Below are positions 26,396-34,032 of a stretch of 40,283 bases of DNA, in pieces (within the stretch, counting starts at the first letter, position 1; each line of letters begins with the position of its first letter). The translations under genes were made by a program, and so were the position numbers. The stretch covers positions 1 to 40,283 of the forward strand of contig JAOTZH010000011.1 of NCBI GenBank assembly GCA_029861425.1, written 5' to 3'. The notes under the pieces are model-generated. The model was not told where the DNA came from, made no database searches, and was given only the letters and a program-made list of their open reading frames with translations. Source of the DNA: Gemmatimonadota bacterium. Lineage in GTDB: Bacteria; Gemmatimonadota; Gemmatimonadetes; Palauibacterales; Palauibacteraceae.

Positions 26396-26674
26396 GGGCG
26401 CTACAAGTCTCTCCGATGGGGTGCGTTAGCGGGCTCGCGGTAGTGCCCTGAGCACCGGATGTGCCACCCGAGGGGTGATGCCGGAGAATGCCGGGGTGGC
26501 AAACGGGCGGTGCGCCCCGACGGCGCGTGGGTGCTGGGTCCCGGGGCGCGGCGGGCCGAAGTCGCGCGATCAGACATCGAGCGGATATCGCCCGCTGGCA
26601 ATCCCGAGACCGCCAGCTAGACGCAATCCTTTGTCGTTCCCTGTGAAAAGAAGTGTCAGCATACCTTGTGTTCC
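26396..26674. promoter_or_regulatory. Divergent promoter region of the glycan operon, rich in inverted repeats
   Basis: This 279-bp region lies between the head of the minus-strand glycan operon and the plus-strand transglycosylase, so it must hold the operon promoter. It contains arms TGCCACCC (26462-26469) and GGGTGGCA (26494-26501), with a shorter alternative CACCC-gag-GGGTG inside them. A direct repeat ATGCCGG also lies between the arms. A separate hairpin GCTGGC/GCCAGC spans 26594-26617. The alternative pairings near 26462-26501 could form an operator or a 5'-UTR switch. No sigma-70 consensus is evident on either strand. Confidence 0.4.
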
Positions 26675-27472
26675 ATGGCGCACGACTCGCGGCTCGATGG
26701 CGTACCTGCACGAGGGCAACCGGTTCATCGGGGTGGACGGGGGCGGAGGTTCGCCCGCTGGCTGCTCCGTGGTCCGCAAAGCCCCGACGAGGCGCCGCGC
26801 GGGTGGCGGCGCCGACTCTTCTCGGGACTCTCTCGGCTCCTCGTCGCATGGGTCATCGCGAGCGTTCTGTCGGTCGGAGCACTGCGCTGGGTCCGGCCGG
26901 CAACCACGGCGTTCGTGCTGCGGGAGCGAGTCTTCGGCGAGGTCCCCGTCTCTCATGAGTGGACATCGTGGGAGGAGATCTCTCCCCACCTGGCCGTGGC
27001 CGTCGTCGCCTCCGAGGACCAGCTGTTTCCCGAGCATCACGGGTTCGATCTCGTGCAGATACGCGAGGCTCTGGCCGATGGAAGCGGCAGGGGGGCCAGC
27101 ACGATCAGTCAGCAGGTGGCCAAGAACCTGTATCTCTGGCCCGGCGGAGGGTTCTTCCGAAAGGGCCTCGAGGCGTGGTTCACGGTGCTCATCGAAGCCC
27201 TGTGGCCGAAGCGACGCATCCTCGAGGTCTATCTGAACGCGGCCGAGTTCGGCCGGGGCGTGTTCGGAGTCGGCGAAGCCGCTCGCCGCTATTACGGAAA
27301 GGCGCCCGCGGCCCTGACTCCCTCGGAAGCCGCGCGCCTGGCCGCGGTGCTGCCGAGCCCCAAGCGAATGTCCGTCGAGCGACCCTCCGATTACGTGACG
27401 CGGCGGACCGCCGACATTCTCGTGCAGATGGAGCGACTCGGCGGGACCGCGTACCTGGCCGGACTCTGGTGA
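26675..27472 (+). CDS. mtgA: Monofunctional biosynthetic peptidoglycan glycosyltransferase
   Basis: Polymerises lipid II into glycan strands at the outer face of the inner membrane (GT51). The 265 residues comprise a basic cytosolic lead (1-50), one membrane anchor (about 52-72) and a GT51 domain. Catalytic Glu114 lies in VASEDQLFPEHHGFD; GASTISQQVAKNLYL (140-154), RRILEVYLNAAEFGRGVFGV (180-199) and ALTPSEAARLAAVLPSP are the other family motifs. There is no transpeptidase domain, hence the monofunctional type. The ATG at 26675 was chosen; an in-frame TTG lies 9 bp upstream. The ribosome-binding site is weak. It is divergent from the glycan operon and shares its intergenic region, so the two may be co-regulated. 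Confidence 0.93.
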   Translation: MAHDSRLDGVPARGQPVHRGGRGRRFARWLLRGPQSPDEAPRGWRRRLFSGLSRLLVAWVIASVLSVGALRWVRPATTAFVLRERVFGEVPVSHEWTSWEEISPHLAVAVVASEDQLFPEHHGFDLVQIREALADGSGRGASTISQQVAKNLYLWPGGGFFRKGLEAWFTVLIEALWPKRRILEVYLNAAEFGRGVFGVGEAARRYYGKAPAALTPSEAARLAAVLPSPKRMSVERPSDYVTRRTADILVQMERLGGTAYLAGLW

Positions 27473-27583
27473 CGCACACCCCCCGGCCCGGCCGGTAGGC
27501 GACCCCCTGCCCTCGTCTCGCCAGCGGCGTTCGGCACCCCTTACGTTTCGTTCAGACGCAGCTCACGAAAAGAGAGGACGACC
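27473..27583. other. Short intergenic spacer before the FAD-linked oxidase
   Basis: A 111-bp spacer between two plus-strand genes. A GC-rich self-complementary stretch CCGGCCCGGCCGG (about 27482-27494) follows the transglycosylase stop and could end transcription weakly. GAGAGGA, 6-12 bp before the next ATG, is a good ribosome-binding site for the oxidase. No clear promoter was recognised. Confidence 0.3.
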
Positions 27584-29056
27584 ATGGATCGACGCCGATT
27601 CTGCCAGACCACGCTCGCCGCGGGAATGACCGCCGCCCTCCCGGGCTTCGTGGCGTGCGATTCCCGAGGGTCCGCCAGGATCCCGGCCATCTCCCTGTCC
27701 GGGTCCGGTATCGAGCTCGAGGGAGCCGCCGTCAACGAGCTCGCGGAAGCCCTCGCGGGTGACCTCCTCCTCGCCGACCATCCCGACTACGACGTCGCCA
27801 GACGTATCTGGAACGGCATGCACGACAAGCGTCCGGCGTTGATCGCTCGATGCGCCAACGCGACGGATGTGAGCCATGCGGTCACCTTCGCGCGCGAGCG
27901 GGAGCTTCTGGTGGCCGTGAGGGGTGGAGGACACAGCTGGCCCGGGAAGTCGGTCTGCGACGGTGGCCTGATGATCGATCTCTCGCAGATGGACGCCGTT
28001 CGCGTGGACGCCGAGGCTCGTCGTGCGCACGCGAGCGGTGGGGCGCTCCTCGCGGGACTCGACACGGCGGCCCTCGAGCACGGGCTCATCACGACCGCCG
28101 GCGTCGTCTCACACACCGGGGTCGGAGGCTTCACGCTCGGCGGCGGCTTCGGCCGCCTGAACCGCAAGCACGGTCTGGCGATCGATAATCTTGTCTCTGC
28201 CGAGATCGTCACCGCCGATGGCGAGGTCCACCGGATCAGCGAGGAGCAGGACCCGGACCTGTTCTGGGCGATCCGCGGGGGCGGGGGCAACTTCGGCGTC
28301 GTCACCGAGTTCGAATACCGACTGCACCCGTTCGAGCCGAATGTGTTCTCGGGCGCGATCATCTGGCCGATCGCGCAGGCGCGTGAGGTGCTCGACTTCT
28401 ACGGTCAGTGGTACAGTGGGCTGTCGGACGACATGTACGTGGGGCCAACGATGGCGACGACGCCCGATGGCCAGGGCATCATCGTCATGGAGGTCGTGTT
28501 CGCGGGCGACCCGGCCGCGGGCGAGCGAGAGCTGGCCCCGTTGCGCGCGATCGGTCAGCCCATGGACGACGGCGTCGACCTGAACCCGTACATGGCGATG
28601 CAGACGAAGGACGACGTGGCGTTCGGGCACGGCGTCCGTTCGTACGTGAAGAGCGGGATGGTAAGAGAGGTGACGCCAGACCTGGTCGACGCGATGATCG
28701 GCACGCACCGAATCGATCCGCGGTTGGGCATGTTCACGCATACGGCCGGTGGCGCCGTGAGTCGAGTGGATGAGCTCGCGACCGCGTTCCCGCACCGGAA
28801 CGCCGAAACCATGATCATCATCGGTGGCGGCTGGGCCGATCCGGCGCAGGACGACGAGGCGATCGCCGCCTCCCGCGAGTGGTTCTATGAGCTGGAACCG
28901 TACACGGGCGGCTACTACGACAACATCGACTACGAGGGCGACGCGGCGTCAGGCAACTACGGACCGGCCTACGAGCGACTGACCCGGATCAAGGCCGCGC
29001 ACGACCCGACGAACCTGTTCCGGCTGAACTCCAACATCCAGCCGGCGTCCGGCTAG
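27584..29056 (+). CDS. FAD-linked oxidase (BBE type), Tat-exported, possible lipoprotein
   Basis: A 490-residue flavoprotein oxidase or dehydrogenase of the PCMH/BBE family. The N-terminus MDRRRFCQT is a twin-arginine signal, and GFVAC (Cys25) could serve as lipobox. The FAD-binding domain has AVRGGGHSWPG, with His117 as the expected covalent flavin attachment site, and GVGGFTLGGGFGRL. The second covalent site seen in bicovalent enzymes, a Cys in the segment before this motif, is replaced here (GVVSHTG), so single attachment is likely. The substrate domain spans about 240-430. The BBE motif YGPAYERLTRIKAAHDPTNL is close to the C-terminus. Relatives oxidise sugars, oligosaccharides or aromatic alcohols; substrate unknown. 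A clear GAGAGGA site precedes the ATG. Confidence 0.92.
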   Translation: MDRRRFCQTTLAAGMTAALPGFVACDSRGSARIPAISLSGSGIELEGAAVNELAEALAGDLLLADHPDYDVARRIWNGMHDKRPALIARCANATDVSHAVTFARERELLVAVRGGGHSWPGKSVCDGGLMIDLSQMDAVRVDAEARRAHASGGALLAGLDTAALEHGLITTAGVVSHTGVGGFTLGGGFGRLNRKHGLAIDNLVSAEIVTADGEVHRISEEQDPDLFWAIRGGGGNFGVVTEFEYRLHPFEPNVFSGAIIWPIAQAREVLDFYGQWYSGLSDDMYVGPTMATTPDGQGIIVMEVVFAGDPAAGERELAPLRAIGQPMDDGVDLNPYMAMQTKDDVAFGHGVRSYVKSGMVREVTPDLVDAMIGTHRIDPRLGMFTHTAGGAVSRVDELATAFPHRNAETMIIIGGGWADPAQDDEAIAASREWFYELEPYTGGYYDNIDYEGDAASGNYGPAYERLTRIKAAHDPTNLFRLNSNIQPASG

Positions 29057-29064
29057 GCCGCTCG

Positions 29065-29116
29065 CGGTTCCCGGGAGCCGGCCGTCTCCTCCAGGCTACG
29101 GCTGCTCCCGGGACCG
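29065..29116. terminator. Probable bidirectional terminator between convergent genes
   Basis: Arms CGGTTCCCGGGAGC (29065-29078) and GCTCCCGGGACCG (29104-29116) pair over 13 bp with a one-base bulge and a 25-nt loop. The structure starts 8 bp after the oxidase stop and reaches into the last codons of the convergent phosphatidyltransferase gene. There is no T-tract on either side, as is common in GC-rich genomes. Confidence 0.5.
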
Positions 29117-29641
29117 TCGGCGGTAGCGTACGACGTAGTCCAATCCCGCCAGCAGACTCACACCGGCCGTCAGGGCCAGCGCCCAGGCGGGCGGAGTCCC
29201 CGCGCGCAGCAGCCACCCGAGGTAGAGGAACTGGAAGACCGTCGCCGTCTTGCCCGTCCACCGCGGGCTGAAGGCGAGGACTTCACGCAGGTCCCTGCGG
29301 ATCCAGACCGTCAGAGCTCCGAGAAGTACGATCTCGTCCCGAAGACCGATGAGGACGAGGTGCCAGAGTGGGAGACGATCGCCCAGCAGGAGAATCAGCA
29401 GGAGCGAGAAGACGAACGCCTTGTCGGCGATCGGATCCAGCACCCGGCCGAAATCGCTCCGGGCGTTCAGGACCCTCGCCAGGAAGCCGTCCAGGAACTC
29501 GGTGGCCAGGGCGACCAGGAAGATGGGCCACCACAGCTCGTGCTCCACGAAGGGGAGGAGCACGGCGAGCACCAGACGGATGATCGTCAGCGCGTTCGGG
29601 ACGATCGATCGCGCGGGAAAGAACGAGCCTGGCTTCGTCAT
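29096..29641 (-). CDS. CDP-alcohol phosphatidyltransferase
   Basis: Inner-membrane enzyme that moves a phosphatidyl group from CDP-diacylglycerol to an alcohol. The complete family signature is DGFLARVLNARSDFGRVLD followed by PIAD, i.e. DG-x2-AR-x8-G-x3-D-x3-D with all residues in place. With the ATG at 29641 the protein has 181 residues, the usual size for PgsA-like proteins, with membrane segments at about 17-30, 35-52, 80-97, 103-115 and 140-165. The open frame extends 58 codons further upstream, but that arginine- and proline-rich extension is not family-like. PgsA (glycerol-3-phosphate acceptor) is the nearest guess; cardiolipin or inositol-phosphate activity cannot be excluded. Confidence 0.85.
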   Translation of the reverse strand: MTKPGSFFPARSIVPNALTIIRLVLAVLLPFVEHELWWPIFLVALATEFLDGFLARVLNARSDFGRVLDPIADKAFVFSLLLILLLGDRLPLWHLVLIGLRDEIVLLGALTVWIRRDLREVLAFSPRWTGKTATVFQFLYLGWLLRAGTPPAWALALTAGVSLLAGLDYVVRYRRRSREQP

Positions 29642-29818
29642 ATACCGGCCGGGAGTCGGAACGCCTGAAGGCGGCGGGTCCGTCGCGAGTGACCCGTCGA
29701 TGTTCGCATGCGGCGGCACCCGAGTGCAATCCCGGGCCCTCCTGTGGGGCGTCTGGCGTCGCCGGCCCAGGGTGGACAACCTTCGTAGCACCCTCTCTTT
29801 CCATGGAGTGTCCAACTC
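29642..29818. promoter_or_regulatory. Divergent intergenic region
   Basis: These 177 bp should hold promoters for the phosphatidyltransferase (minus) and the serine hydrolase (plus). A small inverted repeat CGGGTC/GACCCG (29675-29680 and 29691-29696) is present. GGAG at about 29806-29809 lies 9 bp before the GTG of the serine hydrolase and is a usable ribosome-binding site. No promoter consensus was recognised. Confidence 0.3.
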
Positions 29819-31300
29819 GTGAGCATTCGAACCGTAGTCGCACTGAGTCTCCTGGGCCTCGCGATCCCGTCCTCATCGCACGCGCAGGACCGTGCCGCGG
29901 CCGATTACATGGCCGCGATCGAAGGCCCCCAGGAATCAGCCGGCCCACGCGGCATGGGCGACAAGACGATCGAAGAGCTGATGCAGGAGTTCGGAGTGCC
30001 GGGCATCACCGTGGCGGTGATCAAGGACTTCGAGATCCACTGGGCGAAGGGCTACGGGGTCGCCGACGTCGAGACCGGGGCGCCGGTCGACACGGAGACG
30101 ATGTTCCAGGCCGCGTCGATCAGTAAGCCCGTCGCGGCCATGGCCGTCCTCAAAGCCGTCGAGGATGGACTGTTTACGCTCGACGACGACATCAACGACA
30201 TCCTCACCTCGTGGAAGCTCGACGGAGGAGAGTTCACACAGGACCGTCCTGTCACTCCACGCGGTCTGCACAGCCATACGTCGGGGCTGGGGGACGGGTT
30301 CGGCTTCCCGGGTTACGACCCCACTGAGCCACTCCCGACCGTGGTTCAGATCCTGGAGGGGAACGAGCTGTCCAACGTGGGTCCGATCTTCATGGAGCGC
30401 CCGCCCATGCACCTCGAGGAGTACTCGGGCGGCGGTGTGACGCTCATGCAGCTCGCGCTGAGCGACGCGCGGGGCGCCCCGTTCGCGGATGTCCTGCATC
30501 ATGACGTCCTGCAGCCGATCGGCATGACCCGAAGCTCTTTCGAGCAGCCGATCTCGCCGGAGAACGACCGCAACGCCGCGCGGGCCCACGACGGCGAGGG
30601 CCAGTCACGCGGATCGAAGTGGCACGTCTATCCGGAGCAGGCCGCTGCCGGTCTGTGGACCACCGCCACCGACCTCGCGAAGTTCGCGATCGAAGTCCAG
30701 AAGTCCGCCGTCGGCGAGGCGAACCGAGTTCTGTCCCGAACGACCGTCCAGCAGATGTTGTCGCCGGTCGGCGTCGGGAATTTCGCCGTAGGGTTCTCGA
30801 TCGCCAAAGAGGGTCAGGGCTGGTACTTCAGCCATGGCGGAGGCAACTGGGGATTCCGGTGCACCCTGCTCGCCCACAAGGTCAAGGGCTACGGCCTCGC
30901 CATCATGACGAACGCCGATCAGGGCGGAGCCGTGATGGCCGAGCTCAGCCGCCGGATCCAGATCGCCTACGAATGGGACTCGATGGCTGAGCCCGCGCCT
31001 CGCGGGTACGCGCCGCCTGTCGAGCGGACCGAGATCGAGGTCGCCCGGGAGATCCTCGAGACCTACGTCGGCGAGTATGACCTCGACGGCGAGATCGTGA
31101 CGGTCGGACTCGAAGACCGCGGACTGTTCGTGCAGCCGGAGGGACAGGGGCAGTTCGCGATCTTCCCCGAGTCGGAGGTCAAGTTCTTCCTGAGGGCGGT
31201 CAACGCACAGGTCACGTTCACGAAGGACGATTCAGGCACGGTGACGGGGGTGATCTTTCACCAGGGCGGGAGAGATGTGACCGCACCCAGGGTGAGGTAG
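29819..31300 (+). CDS. Secreted serine hydrolase (class C beta-lactamase/PBP-like fold)
   Basis: A 493-residue periplasmic protein with a signal peptide (1-22, SSSHA/QD). The catalytic SxxK tetrad is Ser100-Ile-Ser-Lys103 in FQAASISKPVAAMA. GLHSHTSGLGDGFGF is the usual segment after the first helix, YSGGGVTLMQLAL takes the place of the YxN motif, and FSHGGGNWGF is the KTG-equivalent HGG. The last 90 residues (about 400-493) form a small beta-rich C-terminal domain (YVGEYDLDGEIVTVGLEDRG), as in many esterase- or peptidase-type members. Most relatives are peptidases, esterases or amidases, not antibiotic-resistance enzymes. The GTG at 29819 gives a normal signal peptide. The next gene follows after 10 bp. 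Confidence 0.9.
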   Translation: MSIRTVVALSLLGLAIPSSSHAQDRAAADYMAAIEGPQESAGPRGMGDKTIEELMQEFGVPGITVAVIKDFEIHWAKGYGVADVETGAPVDTETMFQAASISKPVAAMAVLKAVEDGLFTLDDDINDILTSWKLDGGEFTQDRPVTPRGLHSHTSGLGDGFGFPGYDPTEPLPTVVQILEGNELSNVGPIFMERPPMHLEEYSGGGVTLMQLALSDARGAPFADVLHHDVLQPIGMTRSSFEQPISPENDRNAARAHDGEGQSRGSKWHVYPEQAAAGLWTTATDLAKFAIEVQKSAVGEANRVLSRTTVQQMLSPVGVGNFAVGFSIAKEGQGWYFSHGGGNWGFRCTLLAHKVKGYGLAIMTNADQGGAVMAELSRRIQIAYEWDSMAEPAPRGYAPPVERTEIEVAREILETYVGEYDLDGEIVTVGLEDRGLFVQPEGQGQFAIFPESEVKFFLRAVNAQVTFTKDDSGTVTGVIFHQGGRDVTAPRVR

Positions 31301-31310
31301 GGGTGTACAC

Positions 31311-32582
31311 GTGATCCGCTCGGGCATCTGGGCAGGCGCCCTCACATCCCTGCTGGTGGTAGGGACCGCGATGGCCCAATCGTCCGCGCAGACCCAGGCC
31401 GACGATTACACCCGGTATGAGCTGCAGGAGCCGGGGAGCGGGGCGTTCCGGATCTTCTACGACGTGTCGGCCACCACCGCCGGGGCCGCGTTCTACTACA
31501 ACACGATCCGGGTCGGGGCCGAGGAGGAAGTCCACGACGTCACCGATCTCCATACGGGCAGGCCCCTGGACTGGGAAGTAGTCGACGGCGCGCACGCGCG
31601 CGAGCACGGGCACCCACGGGCGAGCCCGGAGGGTCGCTACATCAAGGTGACGCTCGCCCGACCGGTGCCGGAGGGTGGGCAGGGGCGCATCCGGATCGAC
31701 AAGACGTATTGGGACCACGAGAGCTACCACGGAGACGGCGACGGAATCATCGTCTTCGATCGCTCGTTGGGGATCCGCCGGAACTCGGTCGTGCTGCCCT
31801 CGGGCTACGAGCCGGTCGGAGCGAACTATCCGGTGCAGGTCGAGACCGAAGACGACGGACGCGTCCGCTTGAGCTTCATGAGCCCGGGGCCGGCAAGCAT
31901 CCCGTTCCGCGTGCGTGCCCGCCTCCTGCCTGGGCGGGCGGCACCCACCGAGCGGCCCGGCTCGAGCGCAGGCTCCGTTCCGACCGCGGGCGGGGGATCC
32001 CCGACACGGGCCCGACTGGACTACGTCGTGCCGGAACGAGCGTTCCAGGATCGCGACATCACGTACTTCCTGAACCAGCCTGAGACGAGCTCGTTCCGTC
32101 TCTTCCACGACTATACCGAGACCCGTCCGGGCGTAGACCGTTACGTCAACGTGGTCCGGCCCGGCAGCTCCGCCTCGGATCCCGAGGCGTTCAACCTCGA
32201 CACCGGGGCCCGTCTGCAGGTCGAGCAGCTGCGCGGTCCGGCGATCGCCGAGCGAGGCATCGATCTCGGCCCCACTCCCGATCCCGAAACGGAGGTTGTC
32301 GTGATCTGGTTCGACCCGGTCCCCGAGGGCGCGTCGGTGCGCCTGCGGATCTGGGAGACGTACACGGATCCCGGCCGCTACGTCCTGAGCGGAGACGAAT
32401 TCGTCTGGGATCGAAACTTCGGGCGACCTCGTGACACGGTGGTCCTTCCCGAGGGATGGCACCTCGCCGCGAACGCGATCCCGGCCGTCATCGACGAGAC
32501 CGACGACGGTCGAGTTCGACTGCGCTACGTGAACCCCCGTCCGGACGGAATCCAGGTCTTCGTGAAGGGACGCCGGCGCTAG
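31311..32582 (+). CDS. Secreted protein of two homologous beta-rich domains, unknown function
   Basis: A 423-residue protein with a signal peptide (1-22, ending AMAQ). I recognise no named family. It consists of two repeats, about 33-207 and 238-420. Parallel landmarks, first versus second half, are SGAFRIFYDVS / SSFRLFHDYTE, FYYNTIRVG / RYVNVVRPG, LHTGRPLDWEVV / LDTGARLQVEQL, RIRIDKTYWD / RLRIWETYTD, VVLPSGYEPVGANYP / VVLPEGWHLAANAIP and ETEDDGRVRLSFM / ETDDGRVRLRYV. A Pro/Gly/Ser linker joins them (about 208-235). The dense strand pattern suggests beta-sandwiches. The GTG at 31311 lies 10 bp after the serine hydrolase stop, so the two probably form an operon and may act on the same material. 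Confidence 0.8.
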   Translation: MIRSGIWAGALTSLLVVGTAMAQSSAQTQADDYTRYELQEPGSGAFRIFYDVSATTAGAAFYYNTIRVGAEEEVHDVTDLHTGRPLDWEVVDGAHAREHGHPRASPEGRYIKVTLARPVPEGGQGRIRIDKTYWDHESYHGDGDGIIVFDRSLGIRRNSVVLPSGYEPVGANYPVQVETEDDGRVRLSFMSPGPASIPFRVRARLLPGRAAPTERPGSSAGSVPTAGGGSPTRARLDYVVPERAFQDRDITYFLNQPETSSFRLFHDYTETRPGVDRYVNVVRPGSSASDPEAFNLDTGARLQVEQLRGPAIAERGIDLGPTPDPETEVVVIWFDPVPEGASVRLRIWETYTDPGRYVLSGDEFVWDRNFGRPRDTVVLPEGWHLAANAIPAVIDETDDGRVRLRYVNPRPDGIQVFVKGRRR

Positions 32583-32623
32583 AAGCCCGGGTTCTCTTCT
32601 TTCTCCAGCAGCGAGATTTTCAG

Positions 32624-33958
32624 ATGCGCACTTCGACGACCGCCCGGTGGCTCACCAACGCTCTCCCGCTCGGGATTCTCGCGGGGATCATGGCGTGTTC
32701 GACAGACCCGGCGCCCACGCCGGAGATCGAGTCCGAGGAGGGCCTGGTCGAACGCGCGCGCGGCATTCACGAGCGGGTGATCACGCTCGATACGCATGAC
32801 GACATCAGCGCGGCCAACTTCACGGCCGAGCGCAACTACACGATGGATCTGCCGAATCAGGTGACCCTGCCGAAGATGGAGGCGGGCGGGCTCGACGTGG
32901 CGTGGTTCGTCGTCTACGTGGGCCAGGGAGACCTGACCGCCGAGGGGTTCGCCGATGCCACCGCGCAGGCGATCGAGAAGTTCGACGCGATTCACCGGCT
33001 GACCGAAGAGATCGCGCCGGACCGCATCGAGCTGGCTCTGACGTCCGACGATGTCCGCCGCATCGACGCGTCCGGCAAGAAGGTCGCGATGATCGGGATC
33101 GAGAACGCCTACCAGGTGGGGACGGACCTCGACAACATCCGGGACTTCGCCGAGCGCGGCGGCCGGTACATGTCCCTCGCCCACAACGGACACAGCCAGT
33201 TCTCCGATTCGAACACGGGCGAGCGCGATGACGTGTGGCTGCACGACGGACTCAGCGACCTGGGGCGTCAGGCGGTCGCCGAGATGAACAAATGGGGGAT
33301 CATGATCGACATCTCCCACCCCTCGAAACCGTCCAACATGGAGGTTTTCGGGCTCAGCCGTGCGCCGGTCATCGCGTCGCACTCGGCCGCGCGCGCGAGG
33401 TACGACCACAGCCGGAATCTGGACGACGAGCAGCTCATGGCGCTCAAGGAGAACGGCGGAGTCGTGCAGACGGTCGCGTTCCGGTCGTACCTCGACGGTG
33501 ACAAGCATCGCGCCTGGCAGGAGGCCTCGAACGCGGTTCTCGCTTCGGTGGCCGAGGAGATGGGGTTCGAGATGGTCGACGGGTTCGCGGCGATTCGGGC
33601 GATGGACGAGGCGGAGCGCGAAGCCTACATGGCCGGTCTGGCCGAAGTTCGGGAGGCCGCGGGGCCGAGAATCGCGGCCGAGGTCGAGGCGGACCCCGTC
33701 GACGTCGCCGATTTCGTGGACCACATCGACTACCTGGTCGACCTCATCGGGCTGGAGCACGTCGGCATCAGCTCGGACTTCGACGGAGGCGGAGGTGTGA
33801 CGGGCTGGGATGACGCGTCGGAGACGTTCAACGTGACGCTCGAGCTGGTGCGGCGCGGATACGCCGAGGAGGAGATCGGAATGCTCTGGAGCGGCAATCT
33901 CCTTCGCGTCCTCGACGAGGTTCAGGCCGTCGCGGCGCAGATTCAGGGCGAGGGCTGA
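32624..33958 (+). CDS. Membrane dipeptidase-like lipoprotein (peptidase M19)
   Basis: A 444-residue zinc dipeptidase of the M19 (renal dipeptidase) family, anchored as a lipoprotein: GIMACSTDP with Cys25. The amidohydrolase barrel keeps the binuclear zinc ligands: H58 and D60 in LDTHDD, the bridging E160 in MIGIENAYQ, H232 in DISHPS and H253 in IASHSAAR. SLAHNGHSQFSDS and VGISSDFDGGGG are further family signatures. The ATG at 32624 starts a normal lipoprotein signal; the open frame upstream is not coding. It would cleave dipeptides, possibly with D-residues, in the periplasm. It stands 41 bp after the two-domain protein, in the same direction. Confidence 0.94.
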   Translation: MRTSTTARWLTNALPLGILAGIMACSTDPAPTPEIESEEGLVERARGIHERVITLDTHDDISAANFTAERNYTMDLPNQVTLPKMEAGGLDVAWFVVYVGQGDLTAEGFADATAQAIEKFDAIHRLTEEIAPDRIELALTSDDVRRIDASGKKVAMIGIENAYQVGTDLDNIRDFAERGGRYMSLAHNGHSQFSDSNTGERDDVWLHDGLSDLGRQAVAEMNKWGIMIDISHPSKPSNMEVFGLSRAPVIASHSAARARYDHSRNLDDEQLMALKENGGVVQTVAFRSYLDGDKHRAWQEASNAVLASVAEEMGFEMVDGFAAIRAMDEAEREAYMAGLAEVREAAGPRIAAEVEADPVDVADFVDHIDYLVDLIGLEHVGISSDFDGGGGVTGWDDASETFNVTLELVRRGYAEEEIGMLWSGNLLRVLDEVQAVAAQIQGEG

Positions 33959-34032
33959 CGAACCGACTATCCCGGGAACCAAGGACTGCAGACATGATCT
34001 CCAGGTCGCGATGGCCCGGTGGCGCTGCTCCG
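33959..34032. other. Spacer between convergent genes
   Basis: This 74-bp spacer separates the stop codons of the M19 dipeptidase gene (plus) and the dehydrogenase-like gene (minus). I see no convincing stem-loop terminator in it. Confidence 0.3.

Noticed and set aside
29819-31300. Antibiotic-resistance beta-lactamase
   Set aside because: The YxN and KTG motifs are changed to YSGG and HGG, and there is an extra C-terminal domain, as in peptidase- or esterase-type serine hydrolases.
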